A stretch of DNA of 64,000 nt from Streptomyces adelaidensis (GTDB taxonomy: Bacteria > Actinomycetota > Actinomycetes > Streptomycetales > Streptomycetaceae). The stretch is taken from positions 1-64,000 of the forward strand of contig NZ_JAEMUX010000014.1 in NCBI RefSeq assembly GCF_016598475.1, in the 5' to 3' direction. The translations under genes and the position numbers were made by a program. This document shows positions 7,449 to 16,431 of this stretch, piece after piece (within the stretch, counting starts at the first letter, position 1; the number at the start of each line of letters is the position of its first letter). Below the pieces are notes generated by a model. It had not been told where the DNA came from and did no database searches. It was given only the letters and a program-made list of their open reading frames with translations.

Positions 7449-7799
7449 TCAGTTGTCGCGCTTCTCCTTGATCTTCGCCGCCTTGCCGCGCAGCTCGCGC
7501 AGGTAGTACAGCTTGGCGCGACGGACGTCACCACGGGTGACGAGCTCGATCTTCTCGACGATCGGGGTGTGCACCGGGAAGGTGCGCTCCACGCCGACGG
7601 AGAACGAGACCTTGCGGACCGTGAAGGTCTCGCGGACACCGGCGCCCTGGCGACGGATCACCACGCCCTTGAACTGCTGCACACGGGAGCGGTTGCCCTC
7701 GATGACGCGGACGTGGACGTTGACGGTGTCACCCGGGCGGAAGGCCGGGATGTCGCTGCGCAGCGACGCGGAGTCGAGGGAGTCGAGCAGGTGAGACAT
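7449..7799 (-). CDS. rplS: 50S ribosomal protein L19
   Basis: The 116-residue product matches bL19 throughout: [40 protein letters not shown] and the basic C-terminus REKRDN-like tail. L19 sits at the interface between ribosomal subunits. The start at [10 protein letters not shown] (7799) is chosen because it gives the family length; the nine residues encoded upstream are not conserved. It is the last gene of the rpsP-khpA-rimM-trmD-rplS cluster, separated from trmD by 134 bases. Confidence 0.96.
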   Translation of the reverse strand: MSHLLDSLDSASLRSDIPAFRPGDTVNVHVRVIEGNRSRVQQFKGVVIRRQGAGVRETFTVRKVSFSVGVERTFPVHTPIVEKIELVTRGDVRRAKLYYLRELRGKAAKIKEKRDN

Positions 7800-7933
7800 G
7801 TCGTCTGCTTTCTTCACCCATGCCACAGGTCATGGGCGGAAGCTAGGTGGTTCGGAAGGATGCTGTCCGTGTCGGGGCGGGCGTCGTGTCCCCCTGCGGC
7901 AGGGGCGCGCGCCGGACGACGCACAACAGCGGC

Positions 7934-8767
7934 CTATTGTTCCACGCCCTCCGGCCGCCGCCAAAATCGGCCGTACGGCTCGCCCTCCGGATCCGGGGCC
8001 CAGCCCAGGATGGAGAGCATCTCGCGGTCCTTCTTGTCGAAGGACCTGGGGTCGCAGCGCTCGATGAGATCGGGCCGGTTGGCGGCCGTGCGCTTCAGGG
8101 CCTCGTCCCGTCGCCAGCGCGCGATCCGGCCGTGGTGGCCGCTGAGCAGCACGTCCGGGATGTCGCGGCCCCGCCACTCGGGCGGTTTCGTGTAGACCGG
8201 GCCCTCCAGGAGGTTGGCCATGGCGCCGGGCGCGAAGGAGTCGTCGCGGTGGGACTCGGCGTTGCCGAGGACACCGGGCAGCAGCCGTGCCACGGCCTCG
8301 GTGACGACGAGGACGGCCGCCTCGCCGCCGGCGAGCACGTAGTCGCCGATGGAGACCTCGTGGACGGGCATCCGGGTGGCGTATTCGTCGATCACCCGGC
8401 GGTCGATGCCCTCGTAGCGCGCCGGTGTGAACACCAGCCACGGCCGCTCGGAGAGTTCGACGGCGAGGGCCTGGGTGAAGGGGCGGCCGCTCGGGGTGGG
8501 GACGATGAGCGTCGGTTCGCCGGAACCGGTCTCGTAGCCGTCGGCGAGGACGGAGTCGAGGGCGGCGCCCCAGGGCTCGGTCTTCATGACCATGCCGGGG
8601 CCGCCGCCGTACGGGGTGTCGTCGACCGTGTTGTGCCGGTCGTACGTCCATTCCCGCAGGTCGTGGACGTGCACATGGAGCTGTCCTCGCGCGCGCGCCT
8701 TGCCGACGAGGGAGACGTTGAGGGGTTCGAGGTACTCGGGGAAGATCGTGACGACGTCGAGCCGCAT
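7934..8767 (-). CDS. trmD: tRNA (guanine37-N1)-methyltransferase
   Basis: TrmD makes m1G37 in tRNAs, using S-adenosylmethionine, to prevent +1 frameshifting. The 277-residue protein has the SPOUT trefoil-knot signatures GGGPGMVMK, YEGIDRRVIDE and SIGDYVLAGGE. The substrate-facing helix contains LLSGHHGRIARWRRDEALKR. Its ATG overlaps the rimM stop by one base (TAATG), so translation of the two is coupled. The length is normal for the family. Confidence 0.96.
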   Translation of the reverse strand: MRLDVVTIFPEYLEPLNVSLVGKARARGQLHVHVHDLREWTYDRHNTVDDTPYGGGPGMVMKTEPWGAALDSVLADGYETGSGEPTLIVPTPSGRPFTQALAVELSERPWLVFTPARYEGIDRRVIDEYATRMPVHEVSIGDYVLAGGEAAVLVVTEAVARLLPGVLGNAESHRDDSFAPGAMANLLEGPVYTKPPEWRGRDIPDVLLSGHHGRIARWRRDEALKRTAANRPDLIERCDPRSFDKKDREMLSILGWAPDPEGEPYGRFWRRPEGVEQ

Positions 8768-9321
8768 TACGCCTCGTCCCCGGCCGAGTCCTTGGTGGAC
8801 GCGATCTCCGCGCGGTCGTCGATCAGGCCGGGCGGCGGGTCGATGACCGCGCGCTGCTCATGCAGGTCGATCTCGGTGACGATCGACTCGACGAACGGGA
8901 TCATCACCTCGCTCCCGTCGGGCCGCTCGACGATGAAGAGGTCCTGGGAGGGCAGGTGTGAGATCTCGGTGATCCGGCCCACTTCCACGCCGTCCGCTGT
9001 CACGACGTCGAGGTCCATGAGCTGGTGGTCGTAGTACTCGTCCTCCTCCTCCGGCACCTCCTCCGGATCGACCTCCGCGATGAGGAGGGTGTTGCGGAGG
9101 GCCTCGGCGGCGGTGCGGTCGCGGACGCCCTCGAAGCGCAGGAGCAGCCGGCCACTGTGGACCCGGCCGGTCTCGATGGTGAGCGGGCCTGTCGGGGCGG
9201 GGTCCGTGAGCAGGACGGCGCCGGGGGCGAGCCGGAGTTCCGGCTCGTCGGTGCGGACCTCGACGGTGACCTCACCCTTGATGCCGTGGGCGCGACCGAT
9301 CCGTGCGACTACGAGCTGCAC
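8767..9321 (-). CDS. rimM: Ribosome maturation factor RimM
   Basis: The 184-residue protein has the RimM N-terminal beta-barrel ([20 protein letters not shown]) and the C-terminal PRC-barrel ([20 protein letters not shown] and [19 protein letters not shown]). RimM helps 30S maturation through ribosomal protein S19. It lies between khpA and trmD, the usual bacterial order, and its stop overlaps the trmD start. The C-terminus carries a short charged tail. Confidence 0.95.
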   Translation of the reverse strand: MQLVVARIGRAHGIKGEVTVEVRTDEPELRLAPGAVLLTDPAPTGPLTIETGRVHSGRLLLRFEGVRDRTAAEALRNTLLIAEVDPEEVPEEEDEYYDHQLMDLDVVTADGVEVGRITEISHLPSQDLFIVERPDGSEVMIPFVESIVTEIDLHEQRAVIDPPPGLIDDRAEIASTKDSAGDEA

Positions 9322-9405
9322 TGTGCTTGTTCTCCTGTCATACGACTACGGGCCGGGGACGGCCCAGTGGCCCTCCCCGGCCCGAGCCGGTGCTGCGAAA
9401 TGACG

Positions 9406-9645
9406 TCAGCGGACGTGGTCCACGTCGACGAGGTCGACGCGGACACCGCGGCCGCCGATGGCACCCACGACGGTGCGCAGGGCGCGAGCGGTACGGCCGT
9501 TGCGGCCGATCACCTTGCCGAGGTCGTCGGGGTGGACCCGGACCTCAAGGACGCGCCCCCGACGCAGGTTGCGCGAAGCGACCTGCACGTCGTCGGGGTA
9601 GTCGACGATGCCCTTGACGAGGTGCTCGAGAGCCTCCTCGAGCAT
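9406..9645 (-). CDS. khpA: KH-domain RNA-binding protein KhpA
   Basis: This 79-residue protein is a single KH domain with the GxxG loop in LGKVIGRNGRTARALR. Members of this family bind RNA and act with KhpB in Gram-positive bacteria; in actinobacteria the role is less clear. It is conserved between rpsP and rimM in most Gram-positive genomes, as here, and starts 2 bases after the rpsP stop. Confidence 0.93.
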   Translation of the reverse strand: MLEEALEHLVKGIVDYPDDVQVASRNLRRGRVLEVRVHPDDLGKVIGRNGRTARALRTVVGAIGGRGVRVDLVDVDHVR

Positions 9646-9647
9646 GC

Positions 9648-10076
9648 TCAGGCCTCGGTCGGCTCAGACGCGGAAGACTCAGCGGCAGCCTCGTCCTTCT
9701 TGTCGGCCTTCTTCTTCTGGGTGATCGCCTCACCCTTGCCCTCGTCGTCGCCGCCCAGTGCCTCGAACAGCGGGCGCGCGGACTTCGGCTGAGCCACGAG
9801 GAGGGGCGCCGGAGCGGGCTCGCCCTTGAACTTCTGCCAGTCGCCGGTCTTCTTCAGGATGGCGAGCACAGGCTCGGTCGGCTGCGCGCCGACACCCAGC
9901 CAGTACGCGACACGGTCGCCGTCGACCTCGATGACCGACGGGTGGTACGTCGGGTGGTACTTGCCGATCTCCTCGATCGCACGGCCGTCACGACGGGTGC
10001 GGGAGTCGGCGACGACGATGCGGTAGTGAGGCGAACGGATCTTGCCCAGACGCTTCAGCTTGATCTTGACTGCCAC
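9648..10076 (-). CDS. rpsP: 30S ribosomal protein S16
   Basis: The first 80 residues are a standard bS16 ([20 protein letters not shown], then IEEIGKYHP and [13 protein letters not shown]). The protein continues with a Lys/Glu/Ala-rich tail to 142 residues, longer than the 80-90 residues of typical S16 but common in actinobacteria. It is the first gene of the rpsP-khpA-rimM-trmD-rplS cluster; the 375-base gap upstream should contain the operon promoter. The ribosome-binding site is GGAGAA upstream of the ATG. Confidence 0.96.
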   Translation of the reverse strand: MAVKIKLKRLGKIRSPHYRIVVADSRTRRDGRAIEEIGKYHPTYHPSVIEVDGDRVAYWLGVGAQPTEPVLAILKKTGDWQKFKGEPAPAPLLVAQPKSARPLFEALGGDDEGKGEAITQKKKADKKDEAAAESSASEPTEA

Positions 10077-10451
10077 GGGAGTGGGTTCTCCTGGAATTTG
10101 ACGTGGTTGGGCACGGCGAGAGTGCCGCGTGGGGTTGCGGTACCCGAGTGCCCGATGGACGCGTCAGCCGGAGGAGAGAGGGGTCCTGTGCGACTGTCGA
10201 GTACAGCTAGCCATTGTGCCACAGCCCGCGGTTCACGTTTGACCAGGGCCGCGTCACCGCATGCCGAAGCGGCACCCGACGCCGACTGGTTTCGATCACC
10301 GGCGCTCACCGGGTGCCGCCCACGCCCACCCTCCCGTCGCCCAGCGGCACGACTGCCCGCAGCGAGGGTGGGACCGCCGACCACGAACCGGACACGGCTG
10401 CCACGAGCAGCCGTCTGTTTCAGCTCGCCGTCTTCCGGGGTCGCCCTCGAC
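10077..10451. other. Intergenic region: rpsP promoter side and sprT-like terminator
   Basis: No coding frame here looks real. The part near 10394-10414 holds a hairpin ending the SprT-like gene. The rest should contain the promoter and 5' leader of the rpsP operon, for which I see no confident -10/-35 pair. Confidence 0.5.
10394..10414 (-). terminator. Hairpin downstream of the SprT-like gene
   Basis: ACGGCTGC and GCAGCCGT form a perfect 8-bp stem with a 5-base loop, 38 bases beyond the stop at 10452. Confidence 0.5.
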
Positions 10452-11048
10452 TCACGCCGCGCCCACGACCTCCGGGATCCGGAACGGCTTTCCGCAGCCG
10501 CCGCAGACGATGGGCGCCTGGGCGAGCACGGACGGGACGACCCGGACATTGCGCCCGCAGTCGCAGACGGCCTTGACGCGGACGCCGCCGCCGGAGGAGC
10601 CGTGGCGGGCCGCCGGGCCCCGGAAGCTGCGGGCCGTGTCCGCGGAGGTCGCGGCGGTGTGGGCCTTGAGGGCGCGCTGCAGTCTGTCGATGGTCGGGCG
10701 GTAGCGACGCTTGGCCTCGGGATTGAGCGTGACCAGTGAGAAACCGCTGCTGGGATGCGGCTCGTCGGGGTGGTCGAGGCCCAGTTCCTCGGCGATCGCG
10801 AGGAATCTGCGGTTGTGGTACCGGCCGGCCCGGGAGGTGTCGCGGACTCCGCGAGCGGCGGCGATGCCATGGACTGCCTCATGGAGCAGTCGTTCGAAGG
10901 AGAGTTCGTGCCCGCATGCGGACGACGACTCCCCGATCAGGGACTCGGGAGCGGCAAGATCCGGCAGCTCGGGGTGGTGCCGTTGAATGTCGGCCCACGC
11001 CTGCGCCAGTTCTGCGGCGAGAACAGGTGGTGTCTGTGTCGTGCTCAC
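10452..11048 (-). CDS. SprT-like zinc metalloprotein with C-terminal zinc ribbon
   Basis: The protein has a metallopeptidase-type HEAVH motif in SFERLLHEAVHGIAAARG. Seventeen residues later, GRYHNRRFLAIAEELGL resembles the third-ligand region of SprT/Spartan-like proteases. The C-terminus has four cysteines (CDCG...CGGCG) that should form a zinc ribbon. SprT-like proteins are linked to DNA-protein crosslink repair in eukaryotes; the role in Streptomyces is unknown. I prefer the GTG at 11048 (VSTTQTPPVL) because the residues encoded between it and the GTG at 11129 look unstructured. Neither start has a good ribosome-binding site. The gene stands alone between proS and rpsP. Confidence 0.78.
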   Translation of the reverse strand: MSTTQTPPVLAAELAQAWADIQRHHPELPDLAAPESLIGESSSACGHELSFERLLHEAVHGIAAARGVRDTSRAGRYHNRRFLAIAEELGLDHPDEPHPSSGFSLVTLNPEAKRRYRPTIDRLQRALKAHTAATSADTARSFRGPAARHGSSGGGVRVKAVCDCGRNVRVVPSVLAQAPIVCGGCGKPFRIPEVVGAA

Positions 11049-11308
11049 GTAATGACAACGAGCCGGAGTGCCCCTGTGTTCCGATTCCGGGGCATCCCAA
11101 ATAATTTGCACGTACCCGTCAGTTGCCACTAGTGCGTCCTGACGAGGGCGGGTGCGCTGATCTGCGGAGAAGCCTCACAGCTCCCCCCAAGGCGGTACGT
11201 AGTAACCCGTACGCCCCGGCACGTAGACGGGGTCCGCACACCGGGGCACCTGTGGTGGTCAGATGCGCAAGGGGCGTTTCGGTCGCTCTCCCCGCGGAAC
11301 GGATCGCT

Positions 11309-12724
11309 CTAGTAGGCGCGTCCCACAACGGCGACGTTACCGGGTGCGTCGTAGGAGTCGGGCACCGACCCGTCCTCGGCGATCAGACACCGTACGGTCA
11401 CCGCGTGCTCCCCGAGCTTGGCCTCGCCGTCCTCGCCCAGCGTCGACCACGGGATACGCGCCCAGCCGCCGGCCACGGCGGTCTCGATCGCCTCGTCGAT
11501 CGTGGACACCTCGGCCGTACGGGACTCGCGGCGCTCGCGCGACTGCCGCAGCAGGAGGGCCTGATCCTCCTCGAGGACCGTCGGCAGCAGCCGCAGAAGC
11601 GAGTCGACGGCGACCGGTTCCTTGCCGCCCGGGATGCGGCGGGCGAGCATCGCGGTGCCGTTCTCCAGGTCACGGGGGCCGATCTCGATGCGTACGGGGA
11701 CGCCCTTGAGCTCCCAGTCCACGGCGCGGCGACCGAACGGGATGTCCGTGCGGTCGTCGACGTGGACGCGGATGCCCGAGGCCTTGAGCTGAGCACCGAG
11801 CTCGCGGACCTTGGCCAGAACCGCGTCGTCGCCCTTGATCGCGAGGACGACCGCCTGGACGTGGGCCAGCCGCGGCGGGACCCGGAGGCCGTTGTCGTCG
11901 CCGTGCATCATCACCAGGGCGCCGATCATGCGGGTGGTGGAGCCCCAGGAGGTCTGCCAGACCAGTTCCTGCTTGCCGTCCTTCGACAGGTACCGGGTGT
12001 TGAAGGCCTTGGCGAAGTTCTGGCCCAGTTCGTGGCTGGTCGCCATCTGGAGGGCCTTGCCGTCGCCCATCATGCCTTCGAGGGTGAGGGTGTTGATGGC
12101 ACCCGCGAAACGCTCCCTGACCGTCTTGCGGCCGGGGACGACGTCCATCGCGAGGACGTTCACCATGAAGTCCTCGTAGACCTGCCGGTGGATGTGCGCG
12201 GCGAAGTCGCGCGCCTCCTCCTGCGTCGCGTGCGCCGTGTGGCCCTCCTGCCAGAGGAACTCGCTCGTGCGCAGGAAAAGACGGGGCCGCAGCTCCCAAC
12301 GGACCACGTTCGCCCACTGGTTGATCAGCAGCGGCAGGTCGCGGTAACTCTGCACCCACTTCGAGAAGTAGTCGTTGATGATCATCTCGGAGGTGGGGCG
12401 GACCACGGCGGGCTCTTCGAGCTCCTTGCCGCCGCCGTGCGTCACCACGGCCAGTTCGGGCGCGAAGCCCTCGACGTGCTCGGCCTCGCGGGTGAGGTAC
12501 GACTGCGGGATCAGGAGCGGGAAGTAGGCGTTCTGCGTGCCCGTCTCCTTGATCCGCGTGTCCATCTCCTGCTGCATCCGCTCCCACAGCCCGTACCCGT
12601 ACGGTCGGATGACCATGGTGCCGCGCACCGGACCGTTGTCGGCCAGCTCGGCCTTGCTGATCAGATCCTGGTACCAACGAGGAAAGTCGTCCGCGCGGGG
12701 CGTGAGAACGGGTGCCTTTGCCAT
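11309..12724 (-). CDS. proS: Prolyl-tRNA synthetase, archaeal/eukaryotic (type 3) form
   Basis: This class II synthetase charges tRNA-Pro. Its 471 residues lack the editing insert of the bacterial-type enzyme and match the archaeal/eukaryotic form: RPYGYGLWERMQQEMD, VVRPTSEMIINDYFSKW, GHTAHATQEEARDFA and the motif-3 region MIGALVMMHGDDNGLRVPP. The chain ends in tyrosine (VGRAY), a feature of the archaeal-type enzymes where the C-terminal Tyr reaches the active site. The start at MAKAPVLTP (12724) is used; the seven residues before it are not conserved. Streptomyces usually also have a bacterial-type ProRS elsewhere, so this may be a second copy. Confidence 0.9.
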   Translation of the reverse strand: MAKAPVLTPRADDFPRWYQDLISKAELADNGPVRGTMVIRPYGYGLWERMQQEMDTRIKETGTQNAYFPLLIPQSYLTREAEHVEGFAPELAVVTHGGGKELEEPAVVRPTSEMIINDYFSKWVQSYRDLPLLINQWANVVRWELRPRLFLRTSEFLWQEGHTAHATQEEARDFAAHIHRQVYEDFMVNVLAMDVVPGRKTVRERFAGAINTLTLEGMMGDGKALQMATSHELGQNFAKAFNTRYLSKDGKQELVWQTSWGSTTRMIGALVMMHGDDNGLRVPPRLAHVQAVVLAIKGDDAVLAKVRELGAQLKASGIRVHVDDRTDIPFGRRAVDWELKGVPVRIEIGPRDLENGTAMLARRIPGGKEPVAVDSLLRLLPTVLEEDQALLLRQSRERRESRTAEVSTIDEAIETAVAGGWARIPWSTLGEDGEAKLGEHAVTVRCLIAEDGSVPDSYDAPGNVAVVGRAY

Positions 12725-12927
12725 GGCTCGATGGTACGGGGACACGTTGCGGGGATGTGAATTCTTTTGCCCACGCAGAGTCCGTCCACAAGCCGGTGTC
12801 CGAGACCCCTGGACGATACGTCGGGTGCGGAGTTTCCTGGCATACGGGGGGAGTGCGAGCGCGCACTGCCACGGGGGCCAGGAAATCCGACACAGGGCAA
12901 CTCACGGCGGATTGGGGCGCTTTCGAT

Positions 12928-13788
12928 ATGACACCTACGCTCGTGCGGCAGCAACTGCCTCGCGCGGGGGCCGCACCCCGCGTGGACCGGTGTGCACGCG
13001 CGCGTGACTGGGCCGAGATCCAGGAACGGATGCTGGTACCGCTCTTCGAGGCCGTCCACCGGCGGCTCGACGTCGGCACCGGTACCCGGCTGCTCGGCCT
13101 CGGCTGCGGATCGGGCCTCGCACTGCTGATGGCGGCGTCGCGGGGCGCCGCGGTCACCGGCGTCGACGCGTCGTCACCCGAGAGGATGGCTCTCGCCCGG
13201 GAGCGCCTGCTGCCGGAGACCTGGGGTGGGCGCGCGCGCACCGGCGCCCGGATCGTCGACGGTGCCCCCGAGGACGCGGCACGCGCCCCCGGTGACCCGC
13301 TGTACAACCTCGTGACCGCCTTCGAACCGATCGGCTGCCTGGCCGGGGACTCCGAGGGCCTCGGTGAACTCCTCGCCTCGGCGACCCCGCTCGCGGAACG
13401 CGGCACCCCCGTGGTCCTCGCCGGCTGGGGCCCACCGGAACGCTGCGCCACCTCGGCCGTGCTCCGTGTGGCCACCAAGCTCGCCGATCCCCTGCGCAGT
13501 GCGCGCAGTTGGCGCCCGGCCCTACGGGACGACCTGGAGGAGGTCGCCCAGCGGGCGGGCCTGCGGCCGGACGGCTCCGGACGCGTGGCCTGCCCCTTCG
13601 GGTACGCCAACGTGGAGACAGCGGTCCGCGGACTGCTGTCGACCGGGCTGTTCGACGCGGCGATCAGGGCCACCGACCAGGCCCAGGTGGACAAGGAGCT
13701 GACCGAGGCCCTGCACCCGCACCGCCGCCGGGACGGCACGGTGTGGATGCCGAACGTGTTCCGCTACCTCATCGCACGGACGCCCTGA
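12928..13788 (+). CDS. SAM-dependent methyltransferase
   Basis: A class I Rossmann methyltransferase: motif I is LLGLGCGSGLALLMAA, followed by the acidic strand end TGVDAS and the helix PERMALARERL. The middle contains the strand VVLAGWG. The C-terminus lacks any recognisable specificity domain, so the substrate is unknown. The ATG at 12928 (MTPTLVRQQL) is chosen because the region encoded upstream has no conserved features, although its ribosome-binding site is weak. It is transcribed away from proS, so the roughly 200 bases between them should hold divergent promoters. Confidence 0.82.
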   Translation: MTPTLVRQQLPRAGAAPRVDRCARARDWAEIQERMLVPLFEAVHRRLDVGTGTRLLGLGCGSGLALLMAASRGAAVTGVDASSPERMALARERLLPETWGGRARTGARIVDGAPEDAARAPGDPLYNLVTAFEPIGCLAGDSEGLGELLASATPLAERGTPVVLAGWGPPERCATSAVLRVATKLADPLRSARSWRPALRDDLEEVAQRAGLRPDGSGRVACPFGYANVETAVRGLLSTGLFDAAIRATDQAQVDKELTEALHPHRRRDGTVWMPNVFRYLIARTP

Positions 13789-13966
13789 GACGGACGCCCA
13801 CCCGAGAAGAACGCCCCGAGCAGGTCTTCGCGATCTCCTTCCGATGCGGGTGTGAATGGTGTGAAGAAAGCGAGCCGGTACGGCATTCGCTTGGCCAAGT
13901 ACCGCACGGCACCCATAGCCTGACGCACCGTCCAGGGGAACGACACATTTGCATACGGGAGTTGTT

Positions 13967-14593
13967 TTGCCGCACCACAGGACCACGCTGCGCCTCGCGG
14001 CGCCCGTGGCCGTCCTCGCCCTCGCGCTCACCGCCTGTGGCGGCGGGGACGACGAGAGCGACGCGAAGACATCGTCCTCGCCCACGGCCTCGGCATCCGA
14101 GGCCGCTGCCGAGGACGGGTCGGCCGGGACCGAAGCCGCTTCCGGGGGCGAGGTCGCGTCCGGCGAGAGCGTCACCGGGAAGGTCGAGGAGGAGGACGGC
14201 GACGTCACCTACGAGATCACGGCACACCAGGTCGACATCGGCACCGAGGCCGAGGCGCAGCAGCTCGTGCAGGACAAGGAGGACGCCAAGGGCATGGTTC
14301 TCGCCGTCGCCCACGTGGAGTTCACCCACCGGAGCGGACCGGCCCTGACCAGTTCGTCGGACGCCAACGACGGCACCACCATCTGGGCCGACGGCGCCCG
14401 GGGCGCGCTGCTCATCGGCGCCTCCGACGACGCTCCCGGCTGTGAGGACCCGTACGACATCGAGAGCTGGAAGCAGGGCGAGAGCCACACGCTCTGCGAG
14501 TCGTATCTGATTCCCGCGAACGCGAAGAGCGTCGAGGTCCGCTGGTCGGAGGAGGACGGCGAGCCGTACATCTGGAAGTTCCCCGGCAAGTAG
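13967..14593 (+). CDS. Secreted lipoprotein of unknown function
   Basis: The start is a TTG at 13967 with GGGAG five bases upstream. The signal peptide (LRLAAPVAVLALALTAC) ends in the lipobox LTAC, so the mature protein should carry a lipid on the following cysteine. A Ser/Ala/Glu-rich linker of about 50 residues precedes a domain with YEITAHQVDIGTEAEAQQLV and later AHVEFTHRSG. The overall shape resembles actinobacterial ligand-binding or DUF4352-like lipoproteins, but I cannot assign a family. Two cysteines in the C-terminal half (PGCEDPYD and HTLCESY) could form a disulfide. Confidence 0.78.
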   Translation: MPHHRTTLRLAAPVAVLALALTACGGGDDESDAKTSSSPTASASEAAAEDGSAGTEAASGGEVASGESVTGKVEEEDGDVTYEITAHQVDIGTEAEAQQLVQDKEDAKGMVLAVAHVEFTHRSGPALTSSSDANDGTTIWADGARGALLIGASDDAPGCEDPYDIESWKQGESHTLCESYLIPANAKSVEVRWSEEDGEPYIWKFPGK

Positions 14594-14650
14594 CACCACG
14601 GGACGAGCAGCACCACCGGCAACACCATGAACGTGCCGTCCACGCACGGC

Positions 14651-14701
14651 ACGGGCGCCGCGTGATCGACCACACCCCCCGGCCGATCGCGCGGCGCCCG
14701 T
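14651..14701. terminator. Bidirectional terminator between lipoprotein gene and ffh
   Basis: Arms at 14651-14668 and 14684-14701 pair over 18 bases with one G-T wobble, around a 15-base loop. It lies between convergent genes. Confidence 0.8.
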
Positions 14702-14737
14702 CGCTCTTTCCACTCGCCGGGTCCGGCGAGCAGAACG

Positions 14738-16288
14738 TCAGTCCATGAACTTCTTGAACTCGTCGGGCAACTCGAAGTCCTGCGCGCCCTGCTGGCCCGG
14801 CAGACCGAACGCGCCGCCCTGGGGGCCCGCGGCCCGGCGTTCGGCCTCTTCCTGCTCCTGCTGCTTGCGCTTCATCGGGTTGCCGGAGCGCTGCTTGCCC
14901 TTGGCCTGCTTCGGCTGCTTCTTCGACCGGCCGGGGCCGCCACCCATGCCGGGCATACCCGGCATCCCGGGCATGCCGCCGCCCTGGGCCATGCGGGACA
15001 TCATCTTGCGGGCCTCGAAGAACCGCTCGACGAGGTTCTTCACCGCGCTGACCTCGACACCGGAACCCTTGGCGATACGGGCCCGGCGCGAGCCGTTGAT
15101 GATCGTCGGCGCCTGGCGCTCGCCCGGCGTCATCGACTTGATGATCGCGGCGGTGCGGTCGACGTCGCGCTCGTCGATGTTGTTGATCTGGTCCTTGATC
15201 TGCCCCATGCCGGGCAGCATGCCGAGCAGCTTGCTGATGCTGCCCATCTTCCGGACCTGCTCCATCTGGGCCAGGAAGTCGTCGAGCGTGAAGTCCTGTC
15301 CCTTCTTGGACGCCAGCTTGGAGGCCATTTTCTGGGCCTCTTCCTGGCTGAAGGTCTTCTCCGCCTGCTCGATCAGGGTGAGCAGGTCACCCATGTCGAG
15401 GATGCGGGAGGCCATGCGGTCCGGGTGGAACGCGTCGAACTCGTCGAGCTTCTCGCCGTTCGACGCGAACATGATCGGCTTGCCGGTGACCGAGGCGATC
15501 GACAGGGCGGCACCACCGCGGGCGTCACCGTCGAGCTTCGAGAGCACGACACCGTCGAAGCCGACGCCGTCACGGAAGGCCTCGGCCGTGTTGACGGCGT
15601 CCTGACCGATCATCGCGTCGACGACGAAGAGGATCTCGTCGGGCCGGGTCGCGTCCCTGATGTCCGCGGCCTGCAGCATCATCTCCTGGTCGATGCCCAG
15701 GCGACCGGCCGTGTCGACGACCACGATGTCGTGCTGCTTCGTCTTGGCGAACTCGATCGAGTCCTTGGCGACCTTCACCGGGTCACCGACGCCGTTGCCC
15801 GGCTCCGGGGCGTAGACGGCCACGCCCGCGCGCTCCGCGACGACGCTCAGCTGGTTGACGGCGTTCGGGCGCTGGAGGTCACAGGCGACCAGCAGCGGCG
15901 AATGGCCCTGCTCCTTCAGCCACCGGCCCAGCTTGCCCGCGAGGGTCGTCTTACCCGCACCCTGCAGACCCGCGAGCATGATCACGGTCGGCGGGTTCTT
16001 GGCGAAGCGGAGGCGGCGGGTCTCGCCGCCCAGGATGGAGACGAGCTCCTCATTGACGATCTTGAGGACCTGCTGGGCGGGGTTGAGGGCCTTGGAGACG
16101 TCGCTCCCGAGCGCCCTTTCCTTGACGTTCTTGATGAACGTACGTACGACGGGCAGCGCCACGTCGGCTTCGAGGAGCGCGATGCGGATCTCGCGGGCCG
16201 TGGCGTCGATGTCCGCCTCGGACAACCTGCCCTTGCCGCGGAGGTTTTTGAAAGTCGCGCTGAGGCGGTCGGAGAGGGTATCGAACAC
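14738..16288 (-). CDS. ffh: Signal recognition particle GTPase Ffh
   Basis: Ffh binds 4.5S RNA and signal sequences of nascent membrane proteins and docks with FtsY. The 516-residue protein has the N domain, the G domain (P-loop MLAGLQGAGKTT, DTAGRLG, SKLDGDARGG) and the methionine-rich M domain. The tail has GMPGMPGMPGMGG and a Lys/Gln-rich basic end. GTG at 16288 (VFDTLSDRLS) is chosen as start because GAGG stands about 10 bases upstream and family members begin here. The gene follows glnD with a strong terminator between them, so it has its own promoter. Confidence 0.96.
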   Translation of the reverse strand: MFDTLSDRLSATFKNLRGKGRLSEADIDATAREIRIALLEADVALPVVRTFIKNVKERALGSDVSKALNPAQQVLKIVNEELVSILGGETRRLRFAKNPPTVIMLAGLQGAGKTTLAGKLGRWLKEQGHSPLLVACDLQRPNAVNQLSVVAERAGVAVYAPEPGNGVGDPVKVAKDSIEFAKTKQHDIVVVDTAGRLGIDQEMMLQAADIRDATRPDEILFVVDAMIGQDAVNTAEAFRDGVGFDGVVLSKLDGDARGGAALSIASVTGKPIMFASNGEKLDEFDAFHPDRMASRILDMGDLLTLIEQAEKTFSQEEAQKMASKLASKKGQDFTLDDFLAQMEQVRKMGSISKLLGMLPGMGQIKDQINNIDERDVDRTAAIIKSMTPGERQAPTIINGSRRARIAKGSGVEVSAVKNLVERFFEARKMMSRMAQGGGMPGMPGMPGMGGGPGRSKKQPKQAKGKQRSGNPMKRKQQEQEEAERRAAGPQGGAFGLPGQQGAQDFELPDEFKKFMD

Positions 16289-16357
16289 GGCGACGTCGGT
16301 CCTCGGAGTCGGGGGCATGTGGGTTGCCCTCCAGAGTATCCGGCTCCGCAAGACAAA

Positions 16358-16391
16358 CGTCCCCGCCTGCTGTATTCAGCAGGCGGGGACG
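16358..16391 (-). terminator. Strong terminator after glnD
   Basis: A perfect 15-bp stem (ACGTCCCCGCCTGCTG-type arm at 16358-16372 with its complement at 16377-16391) closes a TATT tetraloop between the glnD stop and the ffh start. Confidence 0.88.
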
Positions 16392-16431
16392 GAAACCCCG
16401 GGTCGGCGGGGAGCATGTGACCACGCTGGGG

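Noticed and set aside
11670..13739. A 689-codon open frame antisense to the methyltransferase and overlapping proS
   Set aside because: Ser/Arg/Pro-rich composition typical of a shadow frame in GC-rich DNA; proS and the methyltransferase explain the region fully.
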